Shown: positions 53,252-61,974 of the stretch, piece by piece
Position numbering within the stretch: position 1 is the first letter of the stretch
Layout of the letters: each line of letters starts with the position of its first letter
Assembly: GCA_964470865.1 (NCBI GenBank)
Contig: CAYYFR010000003.1
Location: 1 to 64,000 of the forward strand
Source of the DNA: JAEUOS01 sp964470865
GTDB taxonomy: Bacteria > Pseudomonadota > Gammaproteobacteria > Burkholderiales > JAEUOS01
DNA: 64,000 bases
Direction: 5' to 3'
Program-made: the position numbers and the translations under genes
Notes under the pieces: generated by a model
The model's input: the letters and a program-made list of their open reading frames with translations, nothing else
What the model was told of the DNA's origin: nothing
The model's database searches: none

Positions 53252-55126
53252 TCAAGCGGCCTTGGTGGAATACATGGATTCGATCAGGTCGCGATACTTC
53301 TCGCCGACCAATTTGCGCTTGAGCTTCATGGTCGGGGTGAGTTCCTCGTCTTCCGGAGTCAGCTTGTTTTCGATCAGGCGGAACTGCTTGATCTGTTCAA
53401 CGCGCGCAAACAGTTTGTTGACCTTCTCGACTTCCTCACCGATCAGGTTGACCACTTCCGGGCGGCGTGTGAGGCTCTTGTAGTCGGAAAACGGAATCGA
53501 GTGTTCCTGCGCCCATTGCTCGACATTTTCATGGTCAATCATCACCAGGCATGCAAGAAAGGCACGTTTGTCGCCGATGACCACGGTGTCGGTGATGTAG
53601 GGGCTGAACTTGAGCTGGTTTTCGAGTTCGGACGGGGTGATGTTCTTGCCGCCCGCGGTGATGATGATGTCTTTCATGCGGTCGGTAATGTAGAAGTAGC
53701 CGTCGCTGTCGACCCGGCCGACGTCGCCGGTATGCAGCCAGCCATCGCGGATGGTCTCGGCGGTTTTCTCGGGCAGATTCAGGTAACCCATGAAGACGCT
53801 GTCGCCCTTGACCAGCAATTCGCCTTCTGCGGATACCTTGACCTCGGCATGGCGGGTGGCGATGCCGATCGAGCCGGGCTTGATCCGCTCGACCGGGTTG
53901 GAGGTGACCGCACCGCAGCTTTCGGTCATGCCCCATACCTCGACCATGTTGAGGCCCAAAGCCATGTACCAGCGCACCAGATCCGGCGCAATCGGCGCCG
54001 CACCGGTCAGCAGGAAACGCGCGCGGTGCACGCCGATCATGCGACGGATATTGTCGAGCACGAGAAAACGCGCCAGTTTGAACACGACGTCAAGCCCGGC
54101 GGGCACCGCTTTGCCTTCCTCGATCAGCTTGGCACGCTTCAAGCCGACGCCAATTGCCCAGGCGTAGGCGGCCTGCTGCGATTTGGTCGATTCACGAATG
54201 CGGATCAGCACGCTCGAATAGAACTTTTCCCACACCCGAGGTACGGCGGTGAACGTGGTGGGCTGGATTTCGCGCACGTTCTCAGGCACGGTGTCCGGGT
54301 TCTCGACGAAATTGATGATGCTGCCGGTCATCAGCGGAAAGTACTCGCCGCCCATGCGCTCCGCGATGTGGCAAAGCGGCAGAAAAGCCATGCGCTCGTC
54401 GCTATCGCTTTGTGGCGCGAAGTCGTTGTAGGCGTGGCATGTATAGATGATGTTCCGGTGCGAGATCATCGCGCCCTTGGGCTTGCCGGTCGTGCCCGAG
54501 GTGTACACCAGGATCGCAAGATCCTCGGGCTTGCGCGCATTCACGCGTTCTTCGAGCAAGCCCGGATGCGCGGCGTGATGCGCGCGTCCCAGGCTACGCA
54601 GTGCCTCGAAACTCATGACCTGCGGATCATCCAGCTCGCGCAGGCCTTCCATATCGAACACGATGATCTTGCGTAACAGTGGCAGACCGGCACGAACCTC
54701 GAGGGCCTTGTCAAGCTGCTCCTCGTCTTCGACAAACAGGTAAACCGAGGAAGAGTCGGCGCACAGGTATTTGACTTGCGTCGATGCGTCGGTCGGGTAG
54801 ATTCCGTTGACCACGCCGCCTGCGGATAGCGCGCCCAGGTCGGCATAGACCCACTCGCGGTTGGTGTTGGACAACACTGAAGCGACTTCGCCGGGCTGGT
54901 AGCCCAGGGCCGCGAGGCCCATCGCCACTTCGCGCACGATCTCGCCGATCGCGGTCCAGGACATCGGCTTCCAGATGCCGAAATCCTTTTGGCGCAACGC
55001 CACCTGATTGCCGCGGCGCGCCACACCGTCCCAGAACATTACCGGCACCGTATCGCCGCGTGCAAGGCCGGCACCGCTCGTCGCCTGTGGTGCAAACCCT
55101 GCGCTGTGGAATCGAGTACCAAGCAT
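53252..55126 (-). CDS. Long-chain-type acyl-CoA synthetase (AMP-binding)
   Basis: A 624-residue adenylate-forming enzyme of the long-chain FadD15-like class. The P-loop is LVYTSGTTGKPKGAMISHRN, the gate/L motif region is LTGAAPIAPDLVRWYMALGL with VWGMTESCG, and the hinge is DGWLHTGDVGRVDSDGYFYI..RMKDIIITAGGKNITPSE. The C-terminus TPTMKLKRKLV carries the catalytic Lys. GGAG seven bases before the ATG fixes the start at 55126. In related bacteria it is found within branched-chain-type ABC operons; here only the binding protein accompanies it. Confidence 0.93.
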   Translation of the reverse strand: MLGTRFHSAGFAPQATSGAGLARGDTVPVMFWDGVARRGNQVALRQKDFGIWKPMSWTAIGEIVREVAMGLAALGYQPGEVASVLSNTNREWVYADLGALSAGGVVNGIYPTDASTQVKYLCADSSSVYLFVEDEEQLDKALEVRAGLPLLRKIIVFDMEGLRELDDPQVMSFEALRSLGRAHHAAHPGLLEERVNARKPEDLAILVYTSGTTGKPKGAMISHRNIIYTCHAYNDFAPQSDSDERMAFLPLCHIAERMGGEYFPLMTGSIINFVENPDTVPENVREIQPTTFTAVPRVWEKFYSSVLIRIRESTKSQQAAYAWAIGVGLKRAKLIEEGKAVPAGLDVVFKLARFLVLDNIRRMIGVHRARFLLTGAAPIAPDLVRWYMALGLNMVEVWGMTESCGAVTSNPVERIKPGSIGIATRHAEVKVSAEGELLVKGDSVFMGYLNLPEKTAETIRDGWLHTGDVGRVDSDGYFYITDRMKDIIITAGGKNITPSELENQLKFSPYITDTVVIGDKRAFLACLVMIDHENVEQWAQEHSIPFSDYKSLTRRPEVVNLIGEEVEKVNKLFARVEQIKQFRLIENKLTPEDEELTPTMKLKRKLVGEKYRDLIESMYSTKAA

Positions 55127-55395
55127 GACTGTCTCCGGACTCCCTGGTTCGACTGAAGCAGCCAAAGGGTATGTTTTGTTTGTAGCGCTACGTCGGACGG
55201 GATTTTGGCTGGTTATGTGCGAGTGCGCAATACGCGAGCAGTCGCTTAGTCGTTTCTTGCGGGAAAACCCTTAAATTCTGAACGAGTAGGCTGGTCGTCC
55301 AAAAATTCGTGAGCCGGATGTTGCGCGACAGGTCACGCTTTGCATTTGCCGCCGCAACCTACACCTAAGTCTCCAAGGAACGCTGTTCGGATTCG

Positions 55396-57195
55396 TCAGC
55401 GCGCCAACTCCAGCAGTTCGCTTCCGTAGCGTTCGAGTTTTTTGACCCCAATGCCCGGTATTTCGCCGAGTTCATCGAGACTGCGCGGGATTCTGTGCGC
55501 GATCTCGGCCAAGGTACTGTCGTGAAAGATCACGAACGCGGGAACCCCATGCTGTTGGGCGGTGGCAAGGCGCCAGGCGCGCAATTTGGCAAGCAAACCG
55601 GCGCTGCCCGGATCCGCTGGACGAGTGTTTTGCGCAGTCGTGCCAGACTTTGTGCGGCGCCGCTTCGGTTGCGTCCCAGGGGCTTGCTCGCGCAATGCGA
55701 CCTGCGTTTCCCCCTTGAGCACCGCGCGCGCGGTGGCGGTGAGCTTGAACGCGCCGTAGGCTTCGGTGTCGACCACCAAGTGCCCGCTGGCGACCAAATG
55801 CCGGAACAGAGAGCGCCACTGGGTTTCACTCCAGTCGGCGCCAACGCCGAAGGTCTTGAGCGCGTCATGCCCGAATTGGCGAACGCGGTCGGTCGGCTTG
55901 CCGCGCAGAACGTCGATCAGGTGCACGGCCCCGAAGCGCTGGCCGGTGCGAAACACCGCCGACAGGGCCTTTTGCGCGGCTTCGGTCGCGTCCACCACGG
56001 TGGGTGGAGCAAGGCAATTGTCGCAATTGCCGCACGGCTCACTGGCTTCGTCAAAATAGTTGAGCAGGCGCACGCGCCGGCATCCGGCGCTTTCCGCAAG
56101 ACCGACCAGCGCATCGAGTTTGACGCGCGACACCCGCTTGAATGCGTCGTCGGCCTCCGACTCTTCGATCATGCGGCGCTGCTGAACCACGTCGGCCAGG
56201 CCGTAGGCCATCCAGGCATCCGCCGGCTGCCCATCGCGTCCAGCGCGACCGGTTTCCTGATAGTAGGCCTCGATGCTCTTGGGCAGGTCGAGATGTGCAA
56301 CAAAGCGAACGTCCGGCTTGTCGATGCCCATGCCGAAGGCAATGGTGGCGGTCATCACCATGCCTTCGCCGTTGACAAACAGGGTTTGGTGGCTTGCGCG
56401 CACTGCGGTGTCAAGGCCGGCGTGATAGGGAAGCGCATCGATGCCGCGAGCGGCAAGCCAGGTTGCGGTTTCCTCGACCTTCTTGCGGGAAAGGCAATAA
56501 ACAATGCCGGAATCCCCGGCATGCCGGTTTTCGATGAAATCGAGCAGTTGTTCGCGCGGTGCCTGCTTTTCAACCACCGTATAGCGGATGTTCGGACGAT
56601 CGAAGCTCGAAATGAAGACACGTGCGTCCTCAAGCTTCAAGCGCGTGATGATTTCGCGCCGGGTAATCTCGTCCGCCGTGGCGGTAAGGGCGATGCGCGG
56701 TATCGCGGGAAAGCGTTCGTGCAGTATCGACAATTCGATGTATTCGGGGCGAAAATCGTGTCCCCACTGCGAAACGCAATGCGCTTCATCGATAGCGAAA
56801 AGAGCGATCTGCGAACGCTCGAGCAAAGCCAAGAAGCGCGGTGTCATCAGGCGTTCGGGCGCCACATAGAGCAAGCTGAGCGACCCGGCGGCGAATCTGC
56901 GCTCGACCGCAGCGGCTGCCGCGCTGTCAAGTGAGGAGTTGAGCGCCGCCGCGTCGACGCCCGCCTCGGTCAAGGCGGCCACCTGATCCTGCATCAAGGC
57001 GATCAGCGGCGACACCACCACCGCGCAGCCTGCCCGCATCAAGGCAGGTACTTGATAACAAAGGGATTTTCCGCCTCCGGTTGGCATCAGTACGAGGGCG
57101 TCGCCACCATCGGCGACATGCTCGATGATGTCGGCTTGCCGATCCCGAAACGCCGGGAAGCCGAAAACCCGATTGAGAATTGAAAGCGCGTTCAT
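55396..57195 (-). CDS. recQ: ATP-dependent DNA helicase RecQ
   Basis: A 599-residue RecQ helicase. Motif I is MPTGGGKSLCYQVPAL and motif II is FAIDEAHCVSQWGHDFRPEY; IAFGMGIDKPDVRFVAHLDL and YYQETGRAGRDGQPADAWM are motifs V and VI. A zinc subdomain (CRRVRLLNYFDE..CGNCDNC), a winged helix and a C-terminal HRDC domain (FHDSTLAEIAHRIPRSLDEL) follow. It unwinds DNA 3' to 5' in RecF-type repair. A single gene; the 245-base gap upstream also carries the tRNA promoter on the other strand. Confidence 0.97.
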   Translation of the reverse strand: MNALSILNRVFGFPAFRDRQADIIEHVADGGDALVLMPTGGGKSLCYQVPALMRAGCAVVVSPLIALMQDQVAALTEAGVDAAALNSSLDSAAAAAVERRFAAGSLSLLYVAPERLMTPRFLALLERSQIALFAIDEAHCVSQWGHDFRPEYIELSILHERFPAIPRIALTATADEITRREIITRLKLEDARVFISSFDRPNIRYTVVEKQAPREQLLDFIENRHAGDSGIVYCLSRKKVEETATWLAARGIDALPYHAGLDTAVRASHQTLFVNGEGMVMTATIAFGMGIDKPDVRFVAHLDLPKSIEAYYQETGRAGRDGQPADAWMAYGLADVVQQRRMIEESEADDAFKRVSRVKLDALVGLAESAGCRRVRLLNYFDEASEPCGNCDNCLAPPTVVDATEAAQKALSAVFRTGQRFGAVHLIDVLRGKPTDRVRQFGHDALKTFGVGADWSETQWRSLFRHLVASGHLVVDTEAYGAFKLTATARAVLKGETQVALREQAPGTQPKRRRTKSGTTAQNTRPADPGSAGLLAKLRAWRLATAQQHGVPAFVIFHDSTLAEIAHRIPRSLDELGEIPGIGVKKLERYGSELLELAR

Positions 57196-57397
57196 GGACC
57201 GATTTTAGGGCCAGGGGGACGCAACATCGGCTCCGCATTGGGTTTACGGGTGAAATCCGTTGAAGCACCCGTTGTTGTTCCGCAACGCGGTCGAGGCGTA
57301 ACCTGGCAGGGTGGGCCTGTATGGTGCGCGCGCCAAGTCGTTGATTCGGTTGTGAGTCGTCCGCACGCCCGCAGATTTGCCAAGAACCGCGGAAAGC

Positions 57398-57426
57398 TTG
57401 ACCCCTGGTCAGAAATCCACGATAAT
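57398..57426 (+). promoter_or_regulatory. Strong sigma-70 promoter for the tRNA-tuf-secE-nusG operon
   Basis: TTGACC (57398-57403), 17 bases, GATAAT (57421-57426), each one base off consensus, with tRNA-Tyr beginning 14 bases later. Its position and strength fit a stable-RNA/translation operon promoter. Confidence 0.82.
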
Positions 57427-57440
57427 TTGAGGTTCGCTTC

Positions 57441-57526
57441 GGTGGGGTGGCCGAGTGGTTAATGGCAGCAGACTGTAAATCTGCCCTCTAACGAGTACGC
57501 TGGTTCGAATCCAGCCCCCACCACCA
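57441..57526 (+). tRNA. tRNA-Tyr (anticodon GTA)
   Basis: An 86-base class II tRNA with long variable arm and encoded CCA. GGTGGGG (57441-57447) pairs with CCCCACC (57516-57522). Anticodon GTA is at 57475-57477 in the loop CTGTAAA. It is the first of three tRNAs before tuf, the typical proteobacterial order. Confidence 0.98.
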
Positions 57527-57574
57527 GCGCGCTTGCTCGCCGACTTTTTGCGGCACGTGAAGGTGGCGTAGTTT

Positions 57575-57648
57575 GCGGGTGTAGCTCAATGGTAGAGCAG
57601 AAGCCTTCCAAGCTTACGACGAGGGTTCGATTCCCTTCACCCGCTCCA
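57575..57648 (+). tRNA. tRNA-Gly (anticodon TCC)
   Basis: A 74-base tRNA with CCA. GCGGGTG (57575-57581) pairs with CACCCGC (57638-57644). Loop CTTCCAA with anticodon TCC at 57607-57609. The outermost anticodon-stem pair is a G/A mismatch. Confidence 0.97.
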
Positions 57649-57693
57649 TCGGCGGCAACGCGGCGCGGTCTGAAAGGTAGTTGCGGTAGAAAG

Positions 57694-57768
57694 GCCCATG
57701 TAGCTCAGTGGCAGAGCACTCCCTTGGTAAGGGAGAGGTCATGTGTTCAATCCACATCATGGGCACCA
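57694..57768 (+). tRNA. tRNA-Thr (anticodon GGT)
   Basis: A 75-base tRNA with CCA. GCCCATG (57694-57700) pairs with CATGGGC (57758-57764). The stem CTCCC/GGGAG encloses TTGGTAA with anticodon GGT at 57726-57728. It ends 79 bases before the tuf start. Confidence 0.98.
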
Positions 57769-57847
57769 TCAGTTTCGGGTGTCGGGCGCCGCGGGTAGGC
57801 GCGCTTCGCATAGTGATCCGGTTTGGTTCTTTTTCGGGTAGGTAATC

Positions 57848-58091
57848 ATGGCCAAGAGCAAGTTTGAGCGGACGAAGCCGCATGTGAATGTAGGGACGAT
57901 AGNNNNNNNNNNNNNNNNNNNNNNNNNNNNNNNNNNNNNNNNNNNNNNNNNNNNNNNNNNNNNNNNNNNNNNNNNNNNNNNNNNNNNNNNNNNNNNNNNN
58001 NNCGATTGCGATGGAGCAGGGCTTGCGCTTCGCCATTCGCGAAGGCGGCCGCACCGTGGGTGCCGGCGTCGTCGCCAAAGTCATTCAGTAA
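57848..58091 (+). CDS. tuf: Elongation factor Tu, both ends only (middle lost in gap)
   Basis: The ends are unmistakable: MAKSKFERTKPHVNVGTI before the gap and AMEQGLRFAIREGGRTVGAG to the TAA at 58089-58091 after it. EF-Tu delivers aminoacyl-tRNA to the ribosome. A normal gene is near 1.19 kb, so about 1.05 kb is missing where 100 N stand, including the GTPase motifs. The usual cause is a second, near-identical tuf copy elsewhere in the genome, which collapses in short-read assembly. The pre-gap arm is exactly 55 bases from the ATG. Confidence 0.95.
57903..58002. other. Assembly gap (100 N) inside tuf
   Basis: A fixed 100-base placeholder for about 1.05 kb of tuf. The flanking sequences do not overlap each other, unlike the gap at 6941. 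The reading frame through it is meaningless. Confidence 0.97.
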
Positions 58092-58194
58092 GGATTTTCG
58101 GTGTATTAGCTTCCTGTGAATCGCCGATGGTTTTCGTGATTAACGGGAAGTCAGCCCGCTCGGAAGAGGGCTTGCGTTTTCGAGCGGTATTTTT

Positions 58195-58270
58195 AGGGGC
58201 GTAGCTCAATTGGCAGAGCGACGGTCTCCAAAACCGTAGGTTGGGGGTTCGATTCCCTCCGCCCCTGCCA
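58195..58270 (+). tRNA. tRNA-Trp (anticodon CCA)
   Basis: A 76-base tRNA with encoded CCA. AGGGGCG (58195-58201) pairs with CGCCCCT (58260-58266). The stem ACGGT/ACCGT encloses CTCCAAA with anticodon CCA at 58228-58230. Placed between tuf and secE as in most proteobacteria. Confidence 0.98.
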
Positions 58271-58315
58271 GGTTCGGGAAGTTGGCCGATCCGGGCGCCA
58301 AGTTGAAGATGAACC

Positions 58316-58666
58316 GTGGATAAAGTAAAGCTGGGATTGGCCATTGTGCTGGTGTGTGCCGGAGTAGGCTGTTTCTACTACTTCAGAGAGCAGGCACTGG
58401 TGCTGCGTGTCCTGTACGTGATCGGCGGCATTGCTGCTGGCGCGGCAGTTGCGTGGTTTACCGTGCCGGGTCAGGAGTTCTACGCATTCGCTCGCGACGC
58501 CTGGAGCGAAACCAGGAAGGTGGTCTGGCCGACCCGCAAGGAAGCGTTGCAAACCACCGCTGCAGTATTCGGTTTCGTGTTTGTAATGGCCTTGTTTCTC
58601 TGGCTGACCGACAAGGGCCTCGAGTGGGCGTTGTACGACCTGATTTTGGGGTGGAAAAAAGCATGA
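58316..58666 (+). CDS. secE: Preprotein translocase subunit SecE
   Basis: A 116-residue membrane protein starting at GTG; the nearest upstream ATG (58309) runs into a stop at once. Two N-terminal spans (LGLAIVLVCAGVGCFYYF and VLYVIGGIAAGAAVAWF) precede the conserved amphipathic stretch ARDAWSETRKVVWPTRKEAL, which clamps SecY, and a final span (FGFVFVMALFLWL). Three spans as in E. coli. It overlaps nusG by four bases. Confidence 0.95.
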   Translation: MDKVKLGLAIVLVCAGVGCFYYFREQALVLRVLYVIGGIAAGAAVAWFTVPGQEFYAFARDAWSETRKVVWPTRKEALQTTAAVFGFVFVMALFLWLTDKGLEWALYDLILGWKKA

Positions 58667-59223
58667 CTTCGGCAACTCCGCAAGTAGCCTCTGGCAAGCG
58701 CTGGTATGTGGTGCATGCCTACTCGGGATTCGAGAAAAGCGTGCAGCGCGCGCTCGAGGAACGCATCAACCGCGCCAACATGCAGGAGCGATTCGGGCGC
58801 ATCATGGTGCCGGTCGAGGAAGTGGTCGAACTCAAGGGCGGCCAGAAGAGTATCTCGGAGCGCAAGTTTTTCCCCGGCTATCTGTTGGTCGAGATGGAGA
58901 TGAGCGACGAGACCTGGCACCTGGTGAAGAACACCAACAAGGTCACCGGTTTCGTAGGTGGCAGTGGGAACCGCCCCACGCCGATCTCGCAAAAAGAAGT
59001 CGACAAGATCATGGCGCAGATGCAGGAGGGCGCCGAGAAGCCGCGGCCCAAAGTGCTCTTCGAGGTCGGCGAGATGGTGCGTGTCAAGGAGGGCCCGTTC
59101 ACCGATTTCAACGGCAATGTCGAGGAAGTGAACTACGACAAGAACAAGCTGAAGGTCACAGTCACCATCTTCGGCCGCGCTACGCCGGTCGAACTGGATT
59201 TCGCACAGGTCGAGAAGCAGTAA
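58663..59223 (+). CDS. nusG: Transcription elongation/antitermination factor NusG
   Basis: A 186-residue NusG. The NGN domain has KRWYVVHAYSGFEKSVQRAL and ISERKFFPGYLLVEMEM; the KOW domain has VGEMVRVKEGPFTDFNGNVE and ends VELDFAQVEKQ. It binds RNA polymerase and couples it to Rho or ribosomal protein S10. The ATG overlaps the secE stop (ATGA). Confidence 0.98.
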   Translation: MTSATPQVASGKRWYVVHAYSGFEKSVQRALEERINRANMQERFGRIMVPVEEVVELKGGQKSISERKFFPGYLLVEMEMSDETWHLVKNTNKVTGFVGGSGNRPTPISQKEVDKIMAQMQEGAEKPRPKVLFEVGEMVRVKEGPFTDFNGNVEEVNYDKNKLKVTVTIFGRATPVELDFAQVEKQ

Positions 59224-59384
59224 CGGGCATTGGTGAATTTTAGGGGTTGAAGAGCCCCCGGCAGTCAAGCTCTTCAGGTCTTTGGCGGATACCGCAAAAT
59301 TCGCCAAGAGGAGCGCAAGTAGTCAGTCATCCACATGGGCGACACGAAAGCGCGCTGGTACTCAACCGCAAGAGGAGCCAATTC

Positions 59385-59816
59385 ATGGCCAAGAAAATCG
59401 TCGGCTACGTAAAGCTGCAGGTGCCTGCCGGCAAAGCCAACCCGTCCCCACCGATTGGCCCGGCATTGGGTCAGCGTGGCCTAAACATCATGGAATTCTG
59501 CAAGGCGTTCAATGCCGCCACGCAGAAACTCGAGCCCGGGCTGCCAATCCCGGTGGTGATCACGGCTTATGCGGACAAGAGCTTCACTTTCATCACCAAG
59601 ACTCCGCCGGCTTCGATTTTGATCAAGAAAGCCGCGAAGATCGAGAAGGGCTCGTCAAAACCGCATTCTGACAAGGTTGGCAAGATCACCCGCGCGCAAG
59701 CCGAAGAGATCGCCAAGACCAAAATGCCTGACCTGACTGCCGCCGACCTGGAAGCTGCAGTGCGCACTGTCGCCGGTTCGGCGCGCAGCATGGGCATCAC
59801 CGTGGAGGGACTCTGA
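59385..59816 (+). CDS. rplK: 50S ribosomal protein L11
   Basis: A 143-residue L11: KKIVGYVKLQVPAGKANPSP, IGPALGQRGLNIMEFCKAFN, and the C-terminal DLTAADLEAAVRTVAGSARS. It forms the GTPase-associated centre with 23S rRNA. AGAGGAG precedes the ATG at 59385. The 161-base gap after nusG has an inverted repeat (TTGAAGAGC / GCTCTTCAG, 59248-59281). Confidence 0.98.
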   Translation: MAKKIVGYVKLQVPAGKANPSPPIGPALGQRGLNIMEFCKAFNAATQKLEPGLPIPVVITAYADKSFTFITKTPPASILIKKAAKIEKGSSKPHSDKVGKITRAQAEEIAKTKMPDLTAADLEAAVRTVAGSARSMGITVEGL

Positions 59817-59817
59817 G

Positions 59818-60513
59818 ATGGCAAATCTAACCAAGCGTCAAAAGGCCCTGAAGCCGAAAGTCGACCGCACCAAGAACTACCCCTTGACCGATGCGCTTTC
59901 CATTGCCAAGGACACAGCCACGGCCAAATTCAACGAATCGATCGATGTCGCGGTCATGCTTGGCGTCGATGCCAAGAAGTCCGACCAGACCGTGCGCGGA
60001 GCCGTTGTGATGCCTTCGGGTACTGGCAAGTCGGTGCGGGTGGCGGTTTTTGCCCAGGGCGACAAGGCTGATCAAGCCAGAGCTGCGGGCGCGGATATCG
60101 TGGGTCTGGATGATCTGGCCGAGAAGATCAAGGCAGGCCAGATGGATTTCGATGTCGTGATCGCCACACCGGACACCATGCGCGTGGTCGGTACCCTTGG
60201 GCAGATTCTCGGCCCGCGCGGGCTGATGCCCAATCCCAAGGTTGGTACCGTGACCCCGAATGTCGGTGAAGCCGTCAAGAACGCCAAGGCGGGTCAAGTG
60301 CAGTACCGCACCGACAAGAACGGCATCATTCAGTGCACAGTCGGTCGCGCCAATTTCACGGTTGACCAGTTGAAGATCAATGTTCTTGCACTGGTCGATG
60401 CTCTCAACAAGTCGAAGCCGGCGGCGTCGAAGGGCGTTTACTTGAGGAAGATTTCAGTTTCCAGCACCATGGGTGTGGGCATCCGAGTGGATTCCCAGAC
60501 ACTAACTGCCTAG
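59818..60513 (+). CDS. rplA: 50S ribosomal protein L1
   Basis: A 231-residue L1, one base after the rplK stop. KRQKALKPKVDRTKNYPLTD starts it, and LGPRGLMPNPKVGTVTPNVG is the RNA-binding signature. L1 lies in the mobile stalk next to the E site and in many bacteria represses its own operon through an rplK leader site. Confidence 0.98.
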   Translation: MANLTKRQKALKPKVDRTKNYPLTDALSIAKDTATAKFNESIDVAVMLGVDAKKSDQTVRGAVVMPSGTGKSVRVAVFAQGDKADQARAAGADIVGLDDLAEKIKAGQMDFDVVIATPDTMRVVGTLGQILGPRGLMPNPKVGTVTPNVGEAVKNAKAGQVQYRTDKNGIIQCTVGRANFTVDQLKINVLALVDALNKSKPAASKGVYLRKISVSSTMGVGIRVDSQTLTA

Positions 60514-60896
60514 GAAGGAAAGTTTTTGGAGCGCGTGCCGTGGGTGCGTGTTCAAACCATCTTTGGGCCGTTGCGTGAGACCTGATTCCGTTTTTTCGGC
60601 GCCGGCAAACGCAACGGGTTATCAAAGACCGTAGGGACGGCGAGTCGGCAGTGTGAACATCGCGGCAACCGGATGCGGGCGGGAAAACCGCCGGGTCTCG
60701 AAATTGCGGTGGTGTCGGTCAAGCCGTTTAATCGATCCGCAAGGGTCGCTCTACGCAGATGGCGTTCCCGATCAGTTTTCGGTCGCCGTGTTGTCAACGG
60801 TGGGGCAATTGCTCCGGGTCGTTTCCGGAACGTGCTTTCACCACTGCCGTAAGCGGCCATTTGGCTGCCAGGGCAGGCTTAACAAGGAGCAGGACC
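60514..60896 (+). promoter_or_regulatory. rplJ (L10) leader region
   Basis: A 383-base untranslated stretch between rplA and rplJ with no gene. A nine-base stem pairs CCGTTGCGT (60568-60576) with ACGCAACGG (60609-60617). In this position most bacteria have the L10 leader, a structured RNA bound by L10-L12 that represses rplJL translation, often with an rplJ promoter. Individual structure elements beyond the stem are not certain. Confidence 0.6.
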
Positions 60897-61427
60897 GTGG
60901 GTCTCAAACTGTCGGAAAAGCAGGCGGTCGTTACCGAAATCTCTGGCGTCGTCGCCAAGGCCTCGGTGATTGTGGTCGCCGAGTACCGTGGTCTGGAAGT
61001 GGGCAAGATTACGGTTTTGCGCAGGCAGGCGCGTGAATCCGGCGTGTACTTGCGTGTGCTAAAGAACAGCCTTGCGCGCCGTGCGGTCGAAGGTACCCCC
61101 TTCGCGCTGCTGGCCGACAAGATGGTGGGTCCCCTGATTTACGGGATATCCACCGATCCTGTCGCCGCCGCAAAGGTGTTGAACGGCTTTGCCAAAGATA
61201 ACGACAAGCTCGTTATCAAGGCGGGTGCGATGGCGAATTACCTGATGGACGTGAATGGCGTGAAAGCGCTTGCCACCATGCCGTCGCGGGAGGAATTGCT
61301 GTCGACCCTACTTGGCACGATGCAGGCGCCGATCACGCAGTTTGTCCGTACGCTGAACGAAGTTCCGACCAAATTCGTGCGCGGCTTAGCTGCCGTGCGT
61401 GATGCCAAGGAACCCGCCAGCGTATAA
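60897..61427 (+). CDS. rplJ: 50S ribosomal protein L10
   Basis: A 176-residue L10 starting at GTG with AAGGAG 8 bases upstream. GLKLSEKQAVVTEISGVVAK starts it, ARESGVYLRVLKNSLARRAV is the rRNA-binding face, and the C-terminal helix carries the L12 sites. The residues after MPSREELLSTLLGTMQAPIT match the family. It anchors L7/L12 dimers to the stalk. Confidence 0.97.
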   Translation: MGLKLSEKQAVVTEISGVVAKASVIVVAEYRGLEVGKITVLRRQARESGVYLRVLKNSLARRAVEGTPFALLADKMVGPLIYGISTDPVAAAKVLNGFAKDNDKLVIKAGAMANYLMDVNGVKALATMPSREELLSTLLGTMQAPITQFVRTLNEVPTKFVRGLAAVRDAKEPASV

Positions 61428-61556
61428 ACCCCGCCGACCTGCCGCAGTCGATCGGCCCGGTAGGCTGGTTGAAAGCTGCGAACAGGCGAGGCGGACACGA
61501 CAAAACCTAGCCACTTTCGGAATCAATCAAACCTTTACTGAAATCTGGAGTCAATC

Positions 61557-61931
61557 ATGGCAGTGAGCAAAGCAGAAATTCTTGACGCAATCGCAGGTAT
61601 GACCGTTCTGGACCTCTCCGAGCTGATCAAGGAGATGGAAGCGAAGTTTGGCGTGTCGGCAGCCGCAGCCGCGGTGGCGGTCGCCGCGCCGACCGCAGCC
61701 GCACCGGCGGCCGAGGTGCAAACCGAATTTACGGTGATTCTGGTCGCCGCTGGCGAAAAGAAGGTCGAGGCGATCAAGGTGGTGCGTGCCGCCACCGGAC
61801 TGGGCCTCAAGGAAGCCAAGGATCTGGTCGACGGTGCACCGAAAGCGGTCAAGGAAGGCATCAACAAGGCCGATGCGGACGCACTCAAGAAGCAACTGGA
61901 AGACGTCGGCGCGAAAGTCGAAGTCAAGTAA
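61557..61931 (+). CDS. rplL: 50S ribosomal protein L7/L12
   Basis: A 124-residue L12. The N-terminal dimer helices (AEILDAIAGMTVLDLSELIK), an Ala-rich hinge (about 35-55) and the C-terminal factor-binding domain (FTVILVAAGEKKVEAIKVVR, GLGLKEAKDLVDGAPKAVKE) are all present. It recruits translation GTPases. A 129-base gap follows rplJ. Confidence 0.98.
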   Translation: MAVSKAEILDAIAGMTVLDLSELIKEMEAKFGVSAAAAAVAVAAPTAAAPAAEVQTEFTVILVAAGEKKVEAIKVVRAATGLGLKEAKDLVDGAPKAVKEGINKADADALKKQLEDVGAKVEVK

Positions 61932-61940
61932 TCAAGCGTG

Positions 61941-61974
61941 CGGTCGCCAACCGGAGTCGTCCGGTTAGCGACCG
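61941..61974 (+). terminator. Stem-loop between rplL and rpoB, possible attenuator
   Basis: CGGTCGC-C-AACCGGA, loop GTCG, TCCGGTT-A-GCGACCG: a 15-step stem with one mismatch, 10 bases after the rplL stop. No T-run follows, so it is not a simple terminator; the position equals the rplL-rpoBC attenuator/RNA-processing site of enterobacteria. The remaining 245 bases to rpoB hold no gene. Confidence 0.6.

Noticed and set aside
57598..57614. G/A mismatch in the anticodon stem of tRNA-Gly(TCC)
   Set aside because: All other tRNA features are normal, and this arm sequence appears usual for betaproteobacterial tRNA-Gly(TCC); not taken as a defect.
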